In this document: piece by piece, positions 8,928 through 16,518 of the stretch
Layout of the letters: every line of letters begins with the position of its first letter
Position numbering within the stretch: the stretch's first letter is position 1
Origin: Rhizobiales bacterium 2SD
GTDB taxonomy: Bacteria; Pseudomonadota; Alphaproteobacteria; Rhizobiales; Beijerinckiaceae
DNA length: 64,000 bases
Assembly: GCA_005502805.1 (NCBI GenBank)
Contig: SCMY01000003.1
Location: 186,001-250,000, forward strand
Direction of reading: 5' to 3'
Position numbers and translations under genes: made by a program
Notes under the pieces: model-generated
Told to the model about the DNA's origin: nothing
What the model saw: the letters and a program-made list of their open reading frames with translations, nothing else
Database searches by the model: none

Positions 8928-9575
8928 ATGAAAGTGCCGACCGATGACAGCCCCGAAGCAATCGAGGCGGGCGTATCTGCTCTGAATGATTTTGTGCCTG
9001 CCGACCTTCTGCATGGAAGACAGGCCGAGATCGTGGCGGCAATCCTTGCGGCAGCTCACAAAGGCCACACCACAAAAACGAAGCCCGGCAAAGAGGTTCA
9101 GGCCGGCGTCCGCTCGAACTGTCTGGCGGAGAGCATCAGTGATTGGCCTGGAGACCGAAGCATCAGGATCTCTTCGGTCAACATTGAGCCTCGCCATGTT
9201 GAGCCACTTCGTCCTTGCACGATTTCGGTCGGTATCACTGCAGAGGTGGATGGCGACTTCGAGCCCACGGTCGCTATTCTGATCATGACCAGGGATGGCT
9301 TCGGGGTAACCCGGCTGTTGAGCCCCACGCTCCAGGTGCCCTTGCGGGCCGGTGAGTCCAGCGTACTGGCCGTTACCATGGACAGCGTGATGCTGCTCCC
9401 GCGCGACTACGTGTTCTCGGTGGCGCTGTTCTCGTCATATCACCCGGATGACCCTAGCACTGCCGTCCGACATCAGATTCTCAGCCGCAGCTTCAGGCTC
9501 GACGTGATCGGGCCAAAATCACCGGGCCTCGCACGCTTTCCCGGTGAATTTCGGCTTCTCGACAAGGACGCTTGA
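8928..9575 (+). CDS. Protein resembling a stand-alone Wzt C-terminal glycan-binding domain
   Basis: A 215-residue protein. From about residue 85 onward it follows the pattern of the C-terminal beta-sandwich of Wzt, the O-antigen ABC transporter ATPase subunit: RISSVNIEP, then PLRPCTISVGITAEVDGDFEPTVAILIMTRDGFGV, then LPRDYVFSVALFSS. No Walker A, signature or Walker B motif is present, so the ATPase half is missing. The N-terminal 80 residues are not recognised. The ATG at 8928 has AGGAAAG at good spacing; the frame is open back to 8841. It could be a domain remnant of a lost O-antigen export locus or an independent glycan-binding protein. The family call is by eye and tentative. Confidence 0.45.
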   Translation: MKVPTDDSPEAIEAGVSALNDFVPADLLHGRQAEIVAAILAAAHKGHTTKTKPGKEVQAGVRSNCLAESISDWPGDRSIRISSVNIEPRHVEPLRPCTISVGITAEVDGDFEPTVAILIMTRDGFGVTRLLSPTLQVPLRAGESSVLAVTMDSVMLLPRDYVFSVALFSSYHPDDPSTAVRHQILSRSFRLDVIGPKSPGLARFPGEFRLLDKDA

Positions 9576-9993
9576 CCAGGGTTTTACCCGGAAGACCAAC
9601 AGCGATGATCAGCGCCTCGCGCTGGATCGTGAGCGGTCCGGCATGAGGGCCCGGCGCGTGGAAGCGAGACGCTTTCGACGCGGCAAGGTCAGCGGGGTCT
9701 GGCTGCCAGATCGGCCTGCAAATCGACGACAAGGCAGGTCGCGGCTTCGGCGGCGGCAAAAGCGCACCCGCATGGCCCGTCTTGAAAATGTCGAAGCCCG
9801 TGAAGGGCGGCGCTCGGGCCCTTGCGGCCTCGATCGCGGAACGATCCTGAAAATGAAGAACAGCCGCTGGAATTCTGTGGGAACTCCCTGTTTCCAAAGC
9901 TGCCTGTTGGTGCTATTTCGTTCCGCGCCGACCAGCGGCTTCGGCTTCTGATTTGGCAAAATGTGTGAGTGTTTGGATGCACTTGCAGGACGG
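9576..9993. other. Gene-poor stretch upstream of tRNA-Pro
   Basis: This 418-base stretch carries only overlapping open frames with Arg/Pro-rich translations typical of non-coding GC-rich DNA. No RNA, terminator or transposase remnant was recognised. Its position between a possibly acquired segment and a tRNA gene makes it the place to look for an old integration junction, but I found no copy of the tRNA 3' end elsewhere in the window. Confidence 0.4.
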
Positions 9994-10070
9994 CGGGGTA
10001 TAGCGCAGCCCGGTAGCGCATCTGCTTTGGGAGCAGAGGGTCCCAGGTTCGAATCCTGGTGCCCCGACCA
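9994..10070 (+). tRNA. tRNA-Pro (anticodon TGG)
   Basis: A full 77-base cloverleaf: acceptor arms CGGGGTA/TGCCCCG, D-arm GCGC...GCGC, anticodon stem TCTGC/GCAGA with loop TTTGGGA (anticodon TGG), T-arm CCAGG-TTCGAAT-CCTGG, and an encoded CCA end. It reads CCN proline codons, chiefly CCA and CCG. Confidence 0.97.
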
Positions 10071-10101
10071 TTTTGAGCTTTGCCGGAAGGCGAGGGGGAG
10101 C

Positions 10102-10407
10102 ATGACGGCACGCATCTATTCGCCGGCTCGGAACGCGATGCAGTCCGGCACGGCCAAGACCGGCCGCTGGCTGCTGGAATACGAGCCCGAGCGACCGCGG
10201 GAGATCGAGCCGTTGATGGGCTGGACCTCGTCGGGCGACATGAAGAGCCAGCTCCGGCTCTGGTTCGACACGGCAGAGGAAGCCGTCGCCTATGCGACGC
10301 GCAACGGCATCGCCTACCGCCTGGAGCAGCCGCACCAGCCCAAGCGCCGCGGTATGGCCTATTCGGATAATTTCAAGTTCAACCGCGTCGGCCAGTGGAC
10401 GCATTGA
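10102..10407 (+). CDS. ETC complex I subunit (NDUFS4-type, NADH dehydrogenase accessory subunit)
   Basis: A 101-residue protein matching the conserved ETC complex I subunit region: ARIYSPARNAMQSGTAKTGRW, MGWTSSGDMKSQLRLWFDTAEEAVAYA, then YSDNFKFNRVGQWTH at the C-terminus. It is the alphaproteobacterial counterpart of mitochondrial NDUFS4, an accessory subunit of respiratory NADH:quinone oxidoreductase at the membrane. The ATG at 10102 follows a GGGGGAG ribosome-binding site. It lies between tRNA-Pro and tRNA-Arg, apart from any nuo operon. Confidence 0.93.
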   Translation: MTARIYSPARNAMQSGTAKTGRWLLEYEPERPREIEPLMGWTSSGDMKSQLRLWFDTAEEAVAYATRNGIAYRLEQPHQPKRRGMAYSDNFKFNRVGQWTH

Positions 10408-10452
10408 AGTTCAAGTGAATCGGCGGGTCTCGAAGCCCGCCGTTTCCCTGAA

Positions 10453-10529
10453 GGGCCCGTAGCTCAGCTGGATAGAGCAGCAGCCTTCTAAGCTGCTGGT
10501 CGCAGGTTCGAATCCTGCCGGGCTCGCCA
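10453..10529 (+). tRNA. tRNA-Arg (anticodon TCT)
   Basis: A 77-base cloverleaf with acceptor arms GGGCCCG/CGGGCTC (one G-T pair), D-arm GCTC/GAGC, anticodon stem GCAGC/GCTGC with loop CTTCTAA (anticodon TCT), T-arm GCAGG-TTCGAAT-CCTGC, and encoded CCA. It reads AGA/AGG arginine codons. Confidence 0.97.
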
Positions 10530-10602
10530 TTCTTCGATCGCGGCAGCGATACCGATCCGGACCCCAAAACAAGCCGTGACGATCTACGCGGGCAGACTGC
10601 CC

Positions 10603-10851
10603 TCAGCGCCGATGATAACGCCGGCCGATGCGAGGCTTGCGGCGCCATTTGCGGCCGGGGGCCGGGAACATGCCTCGGCGGACCATCGCCCGCATCAGGA
10701 TAGAGTATTCGGCGTCGGTCCGGGACAGGGCCGCCGTGTCAGAGAAGGCTCCGGCCGCCTCGGGCAGCGAAGCCGCCTTGGCCGTCTCGGCGATCGCCGC
10801 CGAGGCGGTGGACGCCCCAATCAATCCGATCAGAAATTGCCTGCGGTTCAT
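10603..10851 (-). CDS. Small Tat-signal protein of unknown function
   Basis: An 82-residue protein beginning MNRRQFLIGLIGASTASAAIA, a twin-arginine-like signal peptide, followed by an acidic/alanine stretch and a very basic C-terminus (GRKWRRKPRIGRRYHRR). The ATG at 10851 is preferred over a longer frame because GGAGGCGAG lies immediately upstream. The mature peptide is only about 55 residues and has no known motif. It is downstream of the caspase-like gene on the same strand, separated by about 140 bases. Confidence 0.6.
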   Translation of the reverse strand: MNRRQFLIGLIGASTASAAIAETAKAASLPEAAGAFSDTAALSRTDAEYSILMRAMVRRGMFPAPGRKWRRKPRIGRRYHRR

Positions 10852-10988
10852 TGCTCGCCTCCATCCTGCGATGAACGAAGGGTCGGCGATAATGCGGGGG
10901 GTATCGTCCTTCAAATGCGGGATATCCAGCAAAGGCAACGCGGCTGGCTGGTTCCTAGTGAGCGACCGGAACCGGTGTCGGCTTGTCG

Positions 10989-12680
10989 CTAGCGTCCCGC
11001 CGCCTCGCGGGCCTTGTGACGGTCGATCAGGGTCTGGCGCTTGGCCTCGCGGCCTTTGCGCAGGCCGAGTTGGAAAGCAGCCTGCTTCAGCCACTCATCG
11101 GCGGCAGCCTTGCCGTCCCGCAGGACGCGGCGATCGTATTCCGGGCGATAGCGCCGCGACCAGGCTTCCGTCTGCGCTGCCGTCGGGGTGTAGCGGGCCT
11201 TCTCGGCTTCCGTAGGCTTGAAGTCGCGGATTTCGGCTGCGGTCGGTTCATATCTGGTGCGTACGGGCTTGGCGGGCTTGACCAGCGCCGCCCGGGCGGC
11301 GCGTGCCTCGGTCGCGAGCTTGCCGTTCGGATAGGCCTTGAGGAAGCGATCCAGCGCCTCCACCGTTCCCGCCGCCTTCGCCTCGGCGAGCGCATGCGCC
11401 GGATCGCTCGGCGCGGCAGGCTGCGCCACAGGCGCCGGTGTCTGCGGCTTCGGTGGCGCATCCTTCGGCTCCATCGCGCCGGCTGCATCCTTGCCGAGAT
11501 AGCCGAGCGCAAGCTGGCGATAGGCGCAGACCCGGTTGCAGGCGTCGAGATAGGCCTGGTACTTGCCCTCGGCGCCGAGTTGCCGCCAGCTCTCGTCGTC
11601 CCTGGCTGCCTCGGCATCGCGTTGCCGTTCCAGCAGCCGATCCATCGCCTGCTGTCGATAGGCGCAGGGACCGGTGCATTGCGCGACATAGCGCTCCAGC
11701 GCTTCTCGTGAGCCGTTCGCCGTCGCGGCGCGCCAGCGCGCCTCGTCCTGCGCGCTCTCGAAGCTGCGGCGGATGGTTTGAGAAGCATCGACGATCGGCA
11801 GCGACAGGCTGGCCGCATCGAATTCAGGCTTCTGCTCACGGCCGCTGTTGCGCCGCGCTGCCGCTTCGACCTCCCTGACGACATAGGCTTGCAGCTCCGG
11901 CCAGCCGATCCGTTTGCTGCTGTCGGCTTGTGCCAAGCCGGCGGCGCCCATCAGGAAGCGGCTGGTGAACAGGCCGAGCTTCTGGTTCTCGTCCCAGTTC
12001 GCCGGGGTGGCGCCGGAGGTCGCGACCAGCTTGACGATGCCGCCGCCGGTGCGCGGTTTTGCGGGCGTGAAGCCCGGGGCGGAAACGGCGAGCAGGCTCT
12101 CGCCCTTGCGGCCGGTCTCGCCGGTGAAACAGGCGTCGATCATCACGATCACCTGCCGCTGCGAGCCGACCTTCTGCCGGACGAGCTCCAGGTTCCGATA
12201 GAGCGTCTGCAGCGCGTAGCCGCTCTCGCTCGCGTTCGGATTGCCATCCTGCGGCAGCAGGAAGGGTTGGCGCGTCGCGAGATCAGGCACGCCATGGCCG
12301 GAATAATAGACGAAGACGTTCGAGCGGCCCTCGACGGCGCTGCGCCAGAGCTTGCCGCCCTGCGGATTGGCTTCGCTGCCGAACATCTGGGTGAGTTCGC
12401 CCAGCGTCGCGTCCTTCACAAGGAAGACGTTCTGTTCGCGGAATCGTAAGCCGCGGACGAGATAGTCGCGGATCGCTTCCGCATCGTTATGGGCGAAGTC
12501 TACCGGGGTCGTCTGCTTGTAGTCGCGGTTGCCGATCACCACCGCGATGGAATCCGCATTGTCGTCGAGGATGCGCGACGGCTCTGCAGCGGTCTCCGAT
12601 GCGATCAGGCCCAGCATCAGCGCAAGGACAGTGAGGATTCGAGCTGCGATCGATCTCGAATGACGGTGGCGCCTGCTCAT
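10989..12680 (-). CDS. Secreted caspase-family (metacaspase-like, C14) protein
   Basis: A 563-residue protein with a signal peptide (about 1-33) and a caspase-fold domain (about 40-270). The catalytic dyad is visible as His129 in VYYSGHG and Cys184 in IDACFTG. After the domain come two similar segments of about 45 residues, each with a Cys-x(3)-Cys-AYRQ motif, then a Pro/Ala-rich linker and TPR-like repeats (DRFLKAYPNGKLATEARAAR), and a basic C-terminus. Such proteins cleave after Arg/Lys, or act as scaffolds in stress and defence settings. The ATG at 12680 has AGGA upstream; a GTG 15 bases earlier is the alternative. No partner gene adjoins it. Confidence 0.85.
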   Translation of the reverse strand: MSRRHRHSRSIAARILTVLALMLGLIASETAAEPSRILDDNADSIAVVIGNRDYKQTTPVDFAHNDAEAIRDYLVRGLRFREQNVFLVKDATLGELTQMFGSEANPQGGKLWRSAVEGRSNVFVYYSGHGVPDLATRQPFLLPQDGNPNASESGYALQTLYRNLELVRQKVGSQRQVIVMIDACFTGETGRKGESLLAVSAPGFTPAKPRTGGGIVKLVATSGATPANWDENQKLGLFTSRFLMGAAGLAQADSSKRIGWPELQAYVVREVEAAARRNSGREQKPEFDAASLSLPIVDASQTIRRSFESAQDEARWRAATANGSREALERYVAQCTGPCAYRQQAMDRLLERQRDAEAARDDESWRQLGAEGKYQAYLDACNRVCAYRQLALGYLGKDAAGAMEPKDAPPKPQTPAPVAQPAAPSDPAHALAEAKAAGTVEALDRFLKAYPNGKLATEARAARAALVKPAKPVRTRYEPTAAEIRDFKPTEAEKARYTPTAAQTEAWSRRYRPEYDRRVLRDGKAAADEWLKQAAFQLGLRKGREAKRQTLIDRHKAREAAGR

Positions 12681-12880
12681 CGCGTCCTGAATCACCTCGG
12701 CTCGGCTGCCGCGTCGATCGGGGCAGGGTAGGCTATTGTGAAGACGAACGCCGTCGATACTAGGCTACAAATTCTGCTTTGGCGAGCTTGCGACAACCGG
12801 ATCGCGGCGCGCGAAAGGCTCGCGCCGCCAAGGTCGGATGGGTTCGATGACCTGGCCTCAGCCAAGCAGGCACTTTCGGC

Positions 12881-13048
12881 TCACTCCTGCGCCTCGTCGC
12901 GGCGCAGCTCGAAAGCCAGCATCGCTTCGGCCAGTGCCTCGAGCTCGCGGTCCTTTTCCCTGCTGTCAGGGGCGGCATTGAGTTCGGCCACGCGCTGCTG
13001 GGCCTGCTCGTAGTCCTCATCGGTATGAACCGCGATGGGGCTCTTCAT
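12881..13048 (-). CDS. Small protein like the N-terminus of HigA-type antitoxins
   Basis: A 55-residue acidic protein, MKSPIAVHTDEDYEQAQQRV, continuing with AELNAAP and ELEALAEAMLAFE. This is the pattern of the short helical N-terminal segment that precedes the HTH domain in HigA-like antitoxins. Here the frame stops before any HTH, and no toxin gene is adjacent. It could be a degraded antitoxin or a small independent protein. The ATG at 13048 has AGGA at good spacing. Confidence 0.55.
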   Translation of the reverse strand: MKSPIAVHTDEDYEQAQQRVAELNAAPDSREKDRELEALAEAMLAFELRRDEAQE

Positions 13049-13154
13049 GATCCTATTCCTTTCGGCCTGCACTGACGTTTCCGTGCAACCGGAGCGTCAA
13101 CCCTCCACCCGAGATAGGGTTCCGCTGCACCGGCTGCCAGCGACGAGGCGGTCT

Positions 13155-13436
13155 TCAGTCTTCGCGCCCCCAATTGCGCAGCTGGCGGATCGTCGGCAGC
13201 GTCGGGCGCCTGCGCCAGAAGGCCAGGGCGAAATAGCCGACGGAGCCGATGATGAAGCCAGGCAAGGCCGCTCCGAGCGTCACGGTGACCAGCCCCATGG
13301 CGCAGCCGCCGGAATCGCCCGGACCGCATTTCGGATCGAACAGCAGGACCGCTACCACGATGGCGAAGGCCGCCAGCATCGCCAGCAGCATGCCGAGACA
13401 ACCGACCCAGATCGCCCGCAGCACGATCCTCACCAT
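13155..13436 (-). CDS. Small two-helix membrane protein
   Basis: A 93-residue protein with two hydrophobic helices (about residues 6-32, IWVGCLGMLLAMLAAFAIV, and about 50-75, LVTVTLGAALPGFIIGSVGY). A short loop between them carries two cysteines (CGPGDSGGC) and probably faces the periplasm. The C-terminus is basic. The family is not recognised. The ATG at 13436 has GGAG upstream. The glycosyltransferase gene at 13655 is divergent. Confidence 0.6.
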   Translation of the reverse strand: MVRIVLRAIWVGCLGMLLAMLAAFAIVVAVLLFDPKCGPGDSGGCAMGLVTVTLGAALPGFIIGSVGYFALAFWRRRPTLPTIRQLRNWGRED

Positions 13437-13654
13437 GGCGATCTCCGGACCCGGCCCGCAGGCAGGCGCCGGCGCAGCTCGTGGCCGCATCTTGCCGTGG
13501 TTCGCGCGAAGTCGTAAACGCCCCCGGCGGCCGGATCGGCCATGATCGCGCCCGAAAGGCGCGGCATGGCCCGGACGAATCCGGTTTACGAAGCGCCGGA
13601 TCTCTGATCGCTGCCCACAAGCTCCAGCCCCTGCCGCGGCTGCAAGGAGTATCG

Positions 13655-15343
13655 ATGATCTCGCTCGGCTCCGGCCTGGATCGACTCGCTAGCTTTGCGT
13701 CTGCGAGCCATCGGCGCGCCTGCCTGTTGCTGATCCTTCTGTCCTTGGCCGCATTCCTGCCGGGCTTCGCCAGCCTGCAACCTTTCGATCGCGACGAACC
13801 CCGCTTCGCCCAGGCCAGCAAGCAGATGCTGGAGACGCGCGATTTCGTCGACATCCGCTTCCAGGACGAGGCCCGGCACAAGAAGCCGGTCGGCATCTAT
13901 TGGCTGCAGGCGGCGAGCGTCGCCGCGGGCGAAGCGCTTGGCGTGCCACAGGCGCGCACGACGATCTGGCTCTACCGGCTGCCCTCCCTCGTCGGCGCGG
14001 TGGCGACCGTGCTGCTGACCTATTGGGCGCTGCTCGCCTTCGTCGGCGCGCGCCTGGCTCTGCTTGGCGGAGCCTTGATGGCGGCCGCTGTCCTGCTCGG
14101 CGTCGAGGCCCGCATCGCCAAGACCGACGCCTTGTTGGCGGCCTGCGCGGTCGCGACCATGGGCGCGCTCGCACGTGCCTGGCTCGACTGGACTCGCTCG
14201 CTCGCCTTCGTGCCGAGCCGACACAACTGGCTGGTTTTCTGGTCGGCGACGGCGCTCGGCCTCATGATCAAGGGGCCTATCGTGCCGATGGTCTGGGGGC
14301 TGGCGGTGCTCGTGCTCAGCCTTCGCGAGCGCTCGCTGCGCTGGTTTGCGGCGCTGAAGCCGGGGCGCGGGCTGCTGCTCTGCCTTGTCGTCGTGCTGCC
14401 CTGGTTTGTCGCCATCGCGCTCAAGACCGGCGGCGACTTCTTCGCCGAGAGCGTCGGCAAGGACATGCTCGGCAAGGTCGGAGAGGGCCAGGAGAAACAC
14501 TGGGGGCCTCCCGGCCTCTATCTGCTGCTGTTCTTCGGCACCTATTGGCCCTCGGCGGCGCTCGCGGCGATGACGATTCCCTTCGCCTGGGCGAAGCGGC
14601 GCGAGCCGCAGATTCTGTTCCTGCTCGCCTGGATCGTCCCGTCCTGGCTGGTCTTCGAGGCGGTGCCGACCAAGCTGCCGCACTATGTGCTGCCGCTCTA
14701 TCCGGCGATCACGGCGCTGCTCCTGCTCGCTCTGGTCAATGGCGGCATCGACCGCTTCCGCCGCGGCTCGGACCTCACGGCCTTCCTGGTCGTCGCAGTT
14801 CCGGCGGCGCTTGTCGGTGTGCTGCTCTACGGCACCTGGACGCTCGACAGGACCTTGCCCTGGCTCGCCTTGCCGGTGCTGGCGCTGGCGCTGATCGTCG
14901 CCTTCCGCGGCTTTCTGGCTTACCGGGACGGAGCCTTCGAGGGTGCGCTCTGGCGCGGCGTGGTCGCGAGCCTGCTGCTTGGCGCCGGCGTCTTTGGCCT
15001 CGCCTCGCCGAGTCTGCGTGGCCTCAAGCTGTCGCCGCGGCTGGCGGAGGCGGTGCAGGCCGTGGCCTGTCCGAACCCCCAGGTCATGACGGTCGGCTAT
15101 CGCGAGCCCAGCCTCGTCTTCCTGGTCGGCACCGATCTGCGGATGGGAGCGGACGGAAGCGTGGCAGCGACTTTCCTACGCGAGCCGGGTTGCCGCGTGG
15201 CGCTGGTCGAGGGCCGTTTCCTCGACGGCTTCCGGCAGGGGCTCGCCGCCTCGGGGCAGACGCCCCGGCTGCTGACCACCATCGCCGGCTTCAACCTCAA
15301 TGGCGGCAGGCGCATCGAGATGAGCGTCTATGTCCGCGAATGA
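13655..15343 (+). CDS. GT39/ArnT-like glycosyltransferase, polytopic membrane protein
   Basis: A 562-residue membrane glycosyltransferase of the ArnT/PMT (GT39, GT-C fold) type. The acidic catalytic motif RDEPR is at residues 46-50 in the first outer loop, followed by HKKPVGIYWLQA, the counterpart of the KPP-x-YW motif. About ten to twelve transmembrane helices follow, including TKLPHYVLPLYPAI, typical of ArnT relatives. Such enzymes move a sugar from an undecaprenyl-phosphate carrier to lipid A or other envelope acceptors on the periplasmic side. The ATG at 13655 has AAGGAGT. It heads a three-gene set with a GT2 and a LABN protein, which probably make and flip the sugar carrier. Confidence 0.9.
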   Translation: MISLGSGLDRLASFASASHRRACLLLILLSLAAFLPGFASLQPFDRDEPRFAQASKQMLETRDFVDIRFQDEARHKKPVGIYWLQAASVAAGEALGVPQARTTIWLYRLPSLVGAVATVLLTYWALLAFVGARLALLGGALMAAAVLLGVEARIAKTDALLAACAVATMGALARAWLDWTRSLAFVPSRHNWLVFWSATALGLMIKGPIVPMVWGLAVLVLSLRERSLRWFAALKPGRGLLLCLVVVLPWFVAIALKTGGDFFAESVGKDMLGKVGEGQEKHWGPPGLYLLLFFGTYWPSAALAAMTIPFAWAKRREPQILFLLAWIVPSWLVFEAVPTKLPHYVLPLYPAITALLLLALVNGGIDRFRRGSDLTAFLVVAVPAALVGVLLYGTWTLDRTLPWLALPVLALALIVAFRGFLAYRDGAFEGALWRGVVASLLLGAGVFGLASPSLRGLKLSPRLAEAVQAVACPNPQVMTVGYREPSLVFLVGTDLRMGADGSVAATFLREPGCRVALVEGRFLDGFRQGLAASGQTPRLLTTIAGFNLNGGRRIEMSVYVRE

Positions 15344-15389
15344 TCGGCGCTTGCCCCGTCGCGGCGCTTGACGCAGTTTGCGCGCCGCA

Positions 15390-16166
15390 ATGCAGAAAGA
15401 CTTGGAATCCGTGACTGAACCCGTGTCTCCAGCCGGCCAGCCCCGTATCAGCATCGTCGTGCCGGTACGCAATGAAGAGGGCAACATCGCCCCGCTCGTC
15501 CGCGACATCGAGGCCGCCTGCGGCGGTCTCGGCGCCTTCGAGCTGATCTATGTCGACGACGGCTCCAGCGACGGCACTGCCGCTGCGCTCGCTGCTCTCG
15601 CCGCGTCGCGGCCCTGGCTCAAGCTCGTCCGTCATGCCCAGTCCTGTGGCCAGTCGGCGGCGGTGCGCAGCGGGGTGAGGGCGGCGGCCGCCCCGATCGT
15701 GGCGACCCTCGACGGCGACGGCCAGAACGATCCTGCCTTCATCCCGGCCATGCTGGCGCAGCTCGAAGCGGCCGGCCCTGCCGCCGGCCTCGTCCAGGGC
15801 CAGCGCGTCGGGCGCAAGGACACCGGCTTCAAGCGCATGCAGTCGCGTATTGCCAACAAGGTTCGCGGCGCCATTCTGAAGGACGGCACGCGCGACACCG
15901 GTTGCGGCCTGAAATGCTTCCGGCGCGAGGTCTATCTGGCCCTGCCTTATTTCGACGCGTTGCATCGCTTCATGCCTGCCCTCGTGGTGCGCGAGGGCTT
16001 CGATGTGCTGCATCACGAGGTGCGCGACCGCCAGCGCCTGACAGGTGTCTCGAACTACGGTTTCTTCGACCGGCTCTGGGTCGGCATCCTCGACCTTGCC
16101 GGCGTCTGGTGGCTGATCAGACGTCGCAGGCGCGTGCCGCAGATCGCCGCGACGGAGGCGCGCTGA
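15390..16166 (+). CDS. GT2 family (dolichyl-phosphate-mannose-synthase type) glycosyltransferase
   Basis: A 258-residue GT-A glycosyltransferase: ISIVVPVRNEEGNI, DDGSSDGT (Asp56-Asp57) and the metal-binding TLDGDGQND, then QRVGRKDTGFKR and a C-terminal amphipathic or membrane-touching segment (LWVGILDLAGVWWLIRRRRR). This is the ArnC/DPM-like group that loads a sugar onto a polyprenyl phosphate in the cytoplasmic leaflet. It would supply the GT39 enzyme encoded just upstream. The start is uncertain: an ATG at 15390 has no clear ribosome-binding site and a GTG at 15411 is possible. Its stop overlaps the next start by one base. Confidence 0.9.
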   Translation: MQKDLESVTEPVSPAGQPRISIVVPVRNEEGNIAPLVRDIEAACGGLGAFELIYVDDGSSDGTAAALAALAASRPWLKLVRHAQSCGQSAAVRSGVRAAAAPIVATLDGDGQNDPAFIPAMLAQLEAAGPAAGLVQGQRVGRKDTGFKRMQSRIANKVRGAILKDGTRDTGCGLKCFRREVYLALPYFDALHRFMPALVVREGFDVLHHEVRDRQRLTGVSNYGFFDRLWVGILDLAGVWWLIRRRRRVPQIAATEAR

Positions 16167-16510
16167 TGCTCGTCGACCTGCAGAACATGATCGGGAATTA
16201 TTTCCACGACGTCTTCGTCAACAATGTCGACTGGTGGGTGCTGCTCGGCGTCGTCGCGCAGGGGCTGTTCACCATGCGCTTCGTGGTGCAGTGGCTCGCC
16301 AGCGAGAAGGCGCAGCGCTCGGTGGTGCCGATGACCTTCTGGTGGTTCTCGATCGGCGGCGGCGCGCTGCTCTTCGTCTATGCGCTCTACCGCCGCGATC
16401 CGGTCTTCATCCTCGGCCAGGGTTTTGGCCTGTTCGTCTACCTGCGCAACCTGCAATTCGTGTTGCGGGCCAAGGCGCGCGGCGAGGACACGAATTCCGG
16501 GCCGGGCTGA
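16166..16510 (+). CDS. Lipid A biosynthesis N-terminal (LABN) domain membrane protein
   Basis: A 114-residue membrane protein with three hydrophobic helices and the LABN signature (GVVAQGLFTMRFVVQWLASE, then PMTFWWFSIGGGALLFVYAL and GQGFGLFVYLRNL). In other bacteria this domain occurs alone beside GT2 and GT39 genes and is thought to help sugar-lipid handling or flipping, like the small ArnE/F proteins. Translation is coupled to the GT2 gene through a one-base TGATG-type overlap. The three genes together look like a lipid A or envelope glycan modification cassette. Confidence 0.9.
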   Translation: MLVDLQNMIGNYFHDVFVNNVDWWVLLGVVAQGLFTMRFVVQWLASEKAQRSVVPMTFWWFSIGGGALLFVYALYRRDPVFILGQGFGLFVYLRNLQFVLRAKARGEDTNSGPG

Positions 16511-16518
16511 GGCGGGCG

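Noticed and set aside
9609..10115. Minus-strand frame beginning near 10115 with GHQDSNLGPSAPK
   Set aside because: The sequence is the antisense translation of the tRNA-Pro gene, a well-known spurious protein in annotations.
9994..10529. tRNA genes as proven integration sites of a mobile element
   Set aside because: No integrase gene and no duplicated tRNA 3' end was found in the window.
10379..10648. Minus-strand frame with GRIRTCDQQLRR
   Set aside because: It is the antisense translation of tRNA-Arg; no independent coding evidence.
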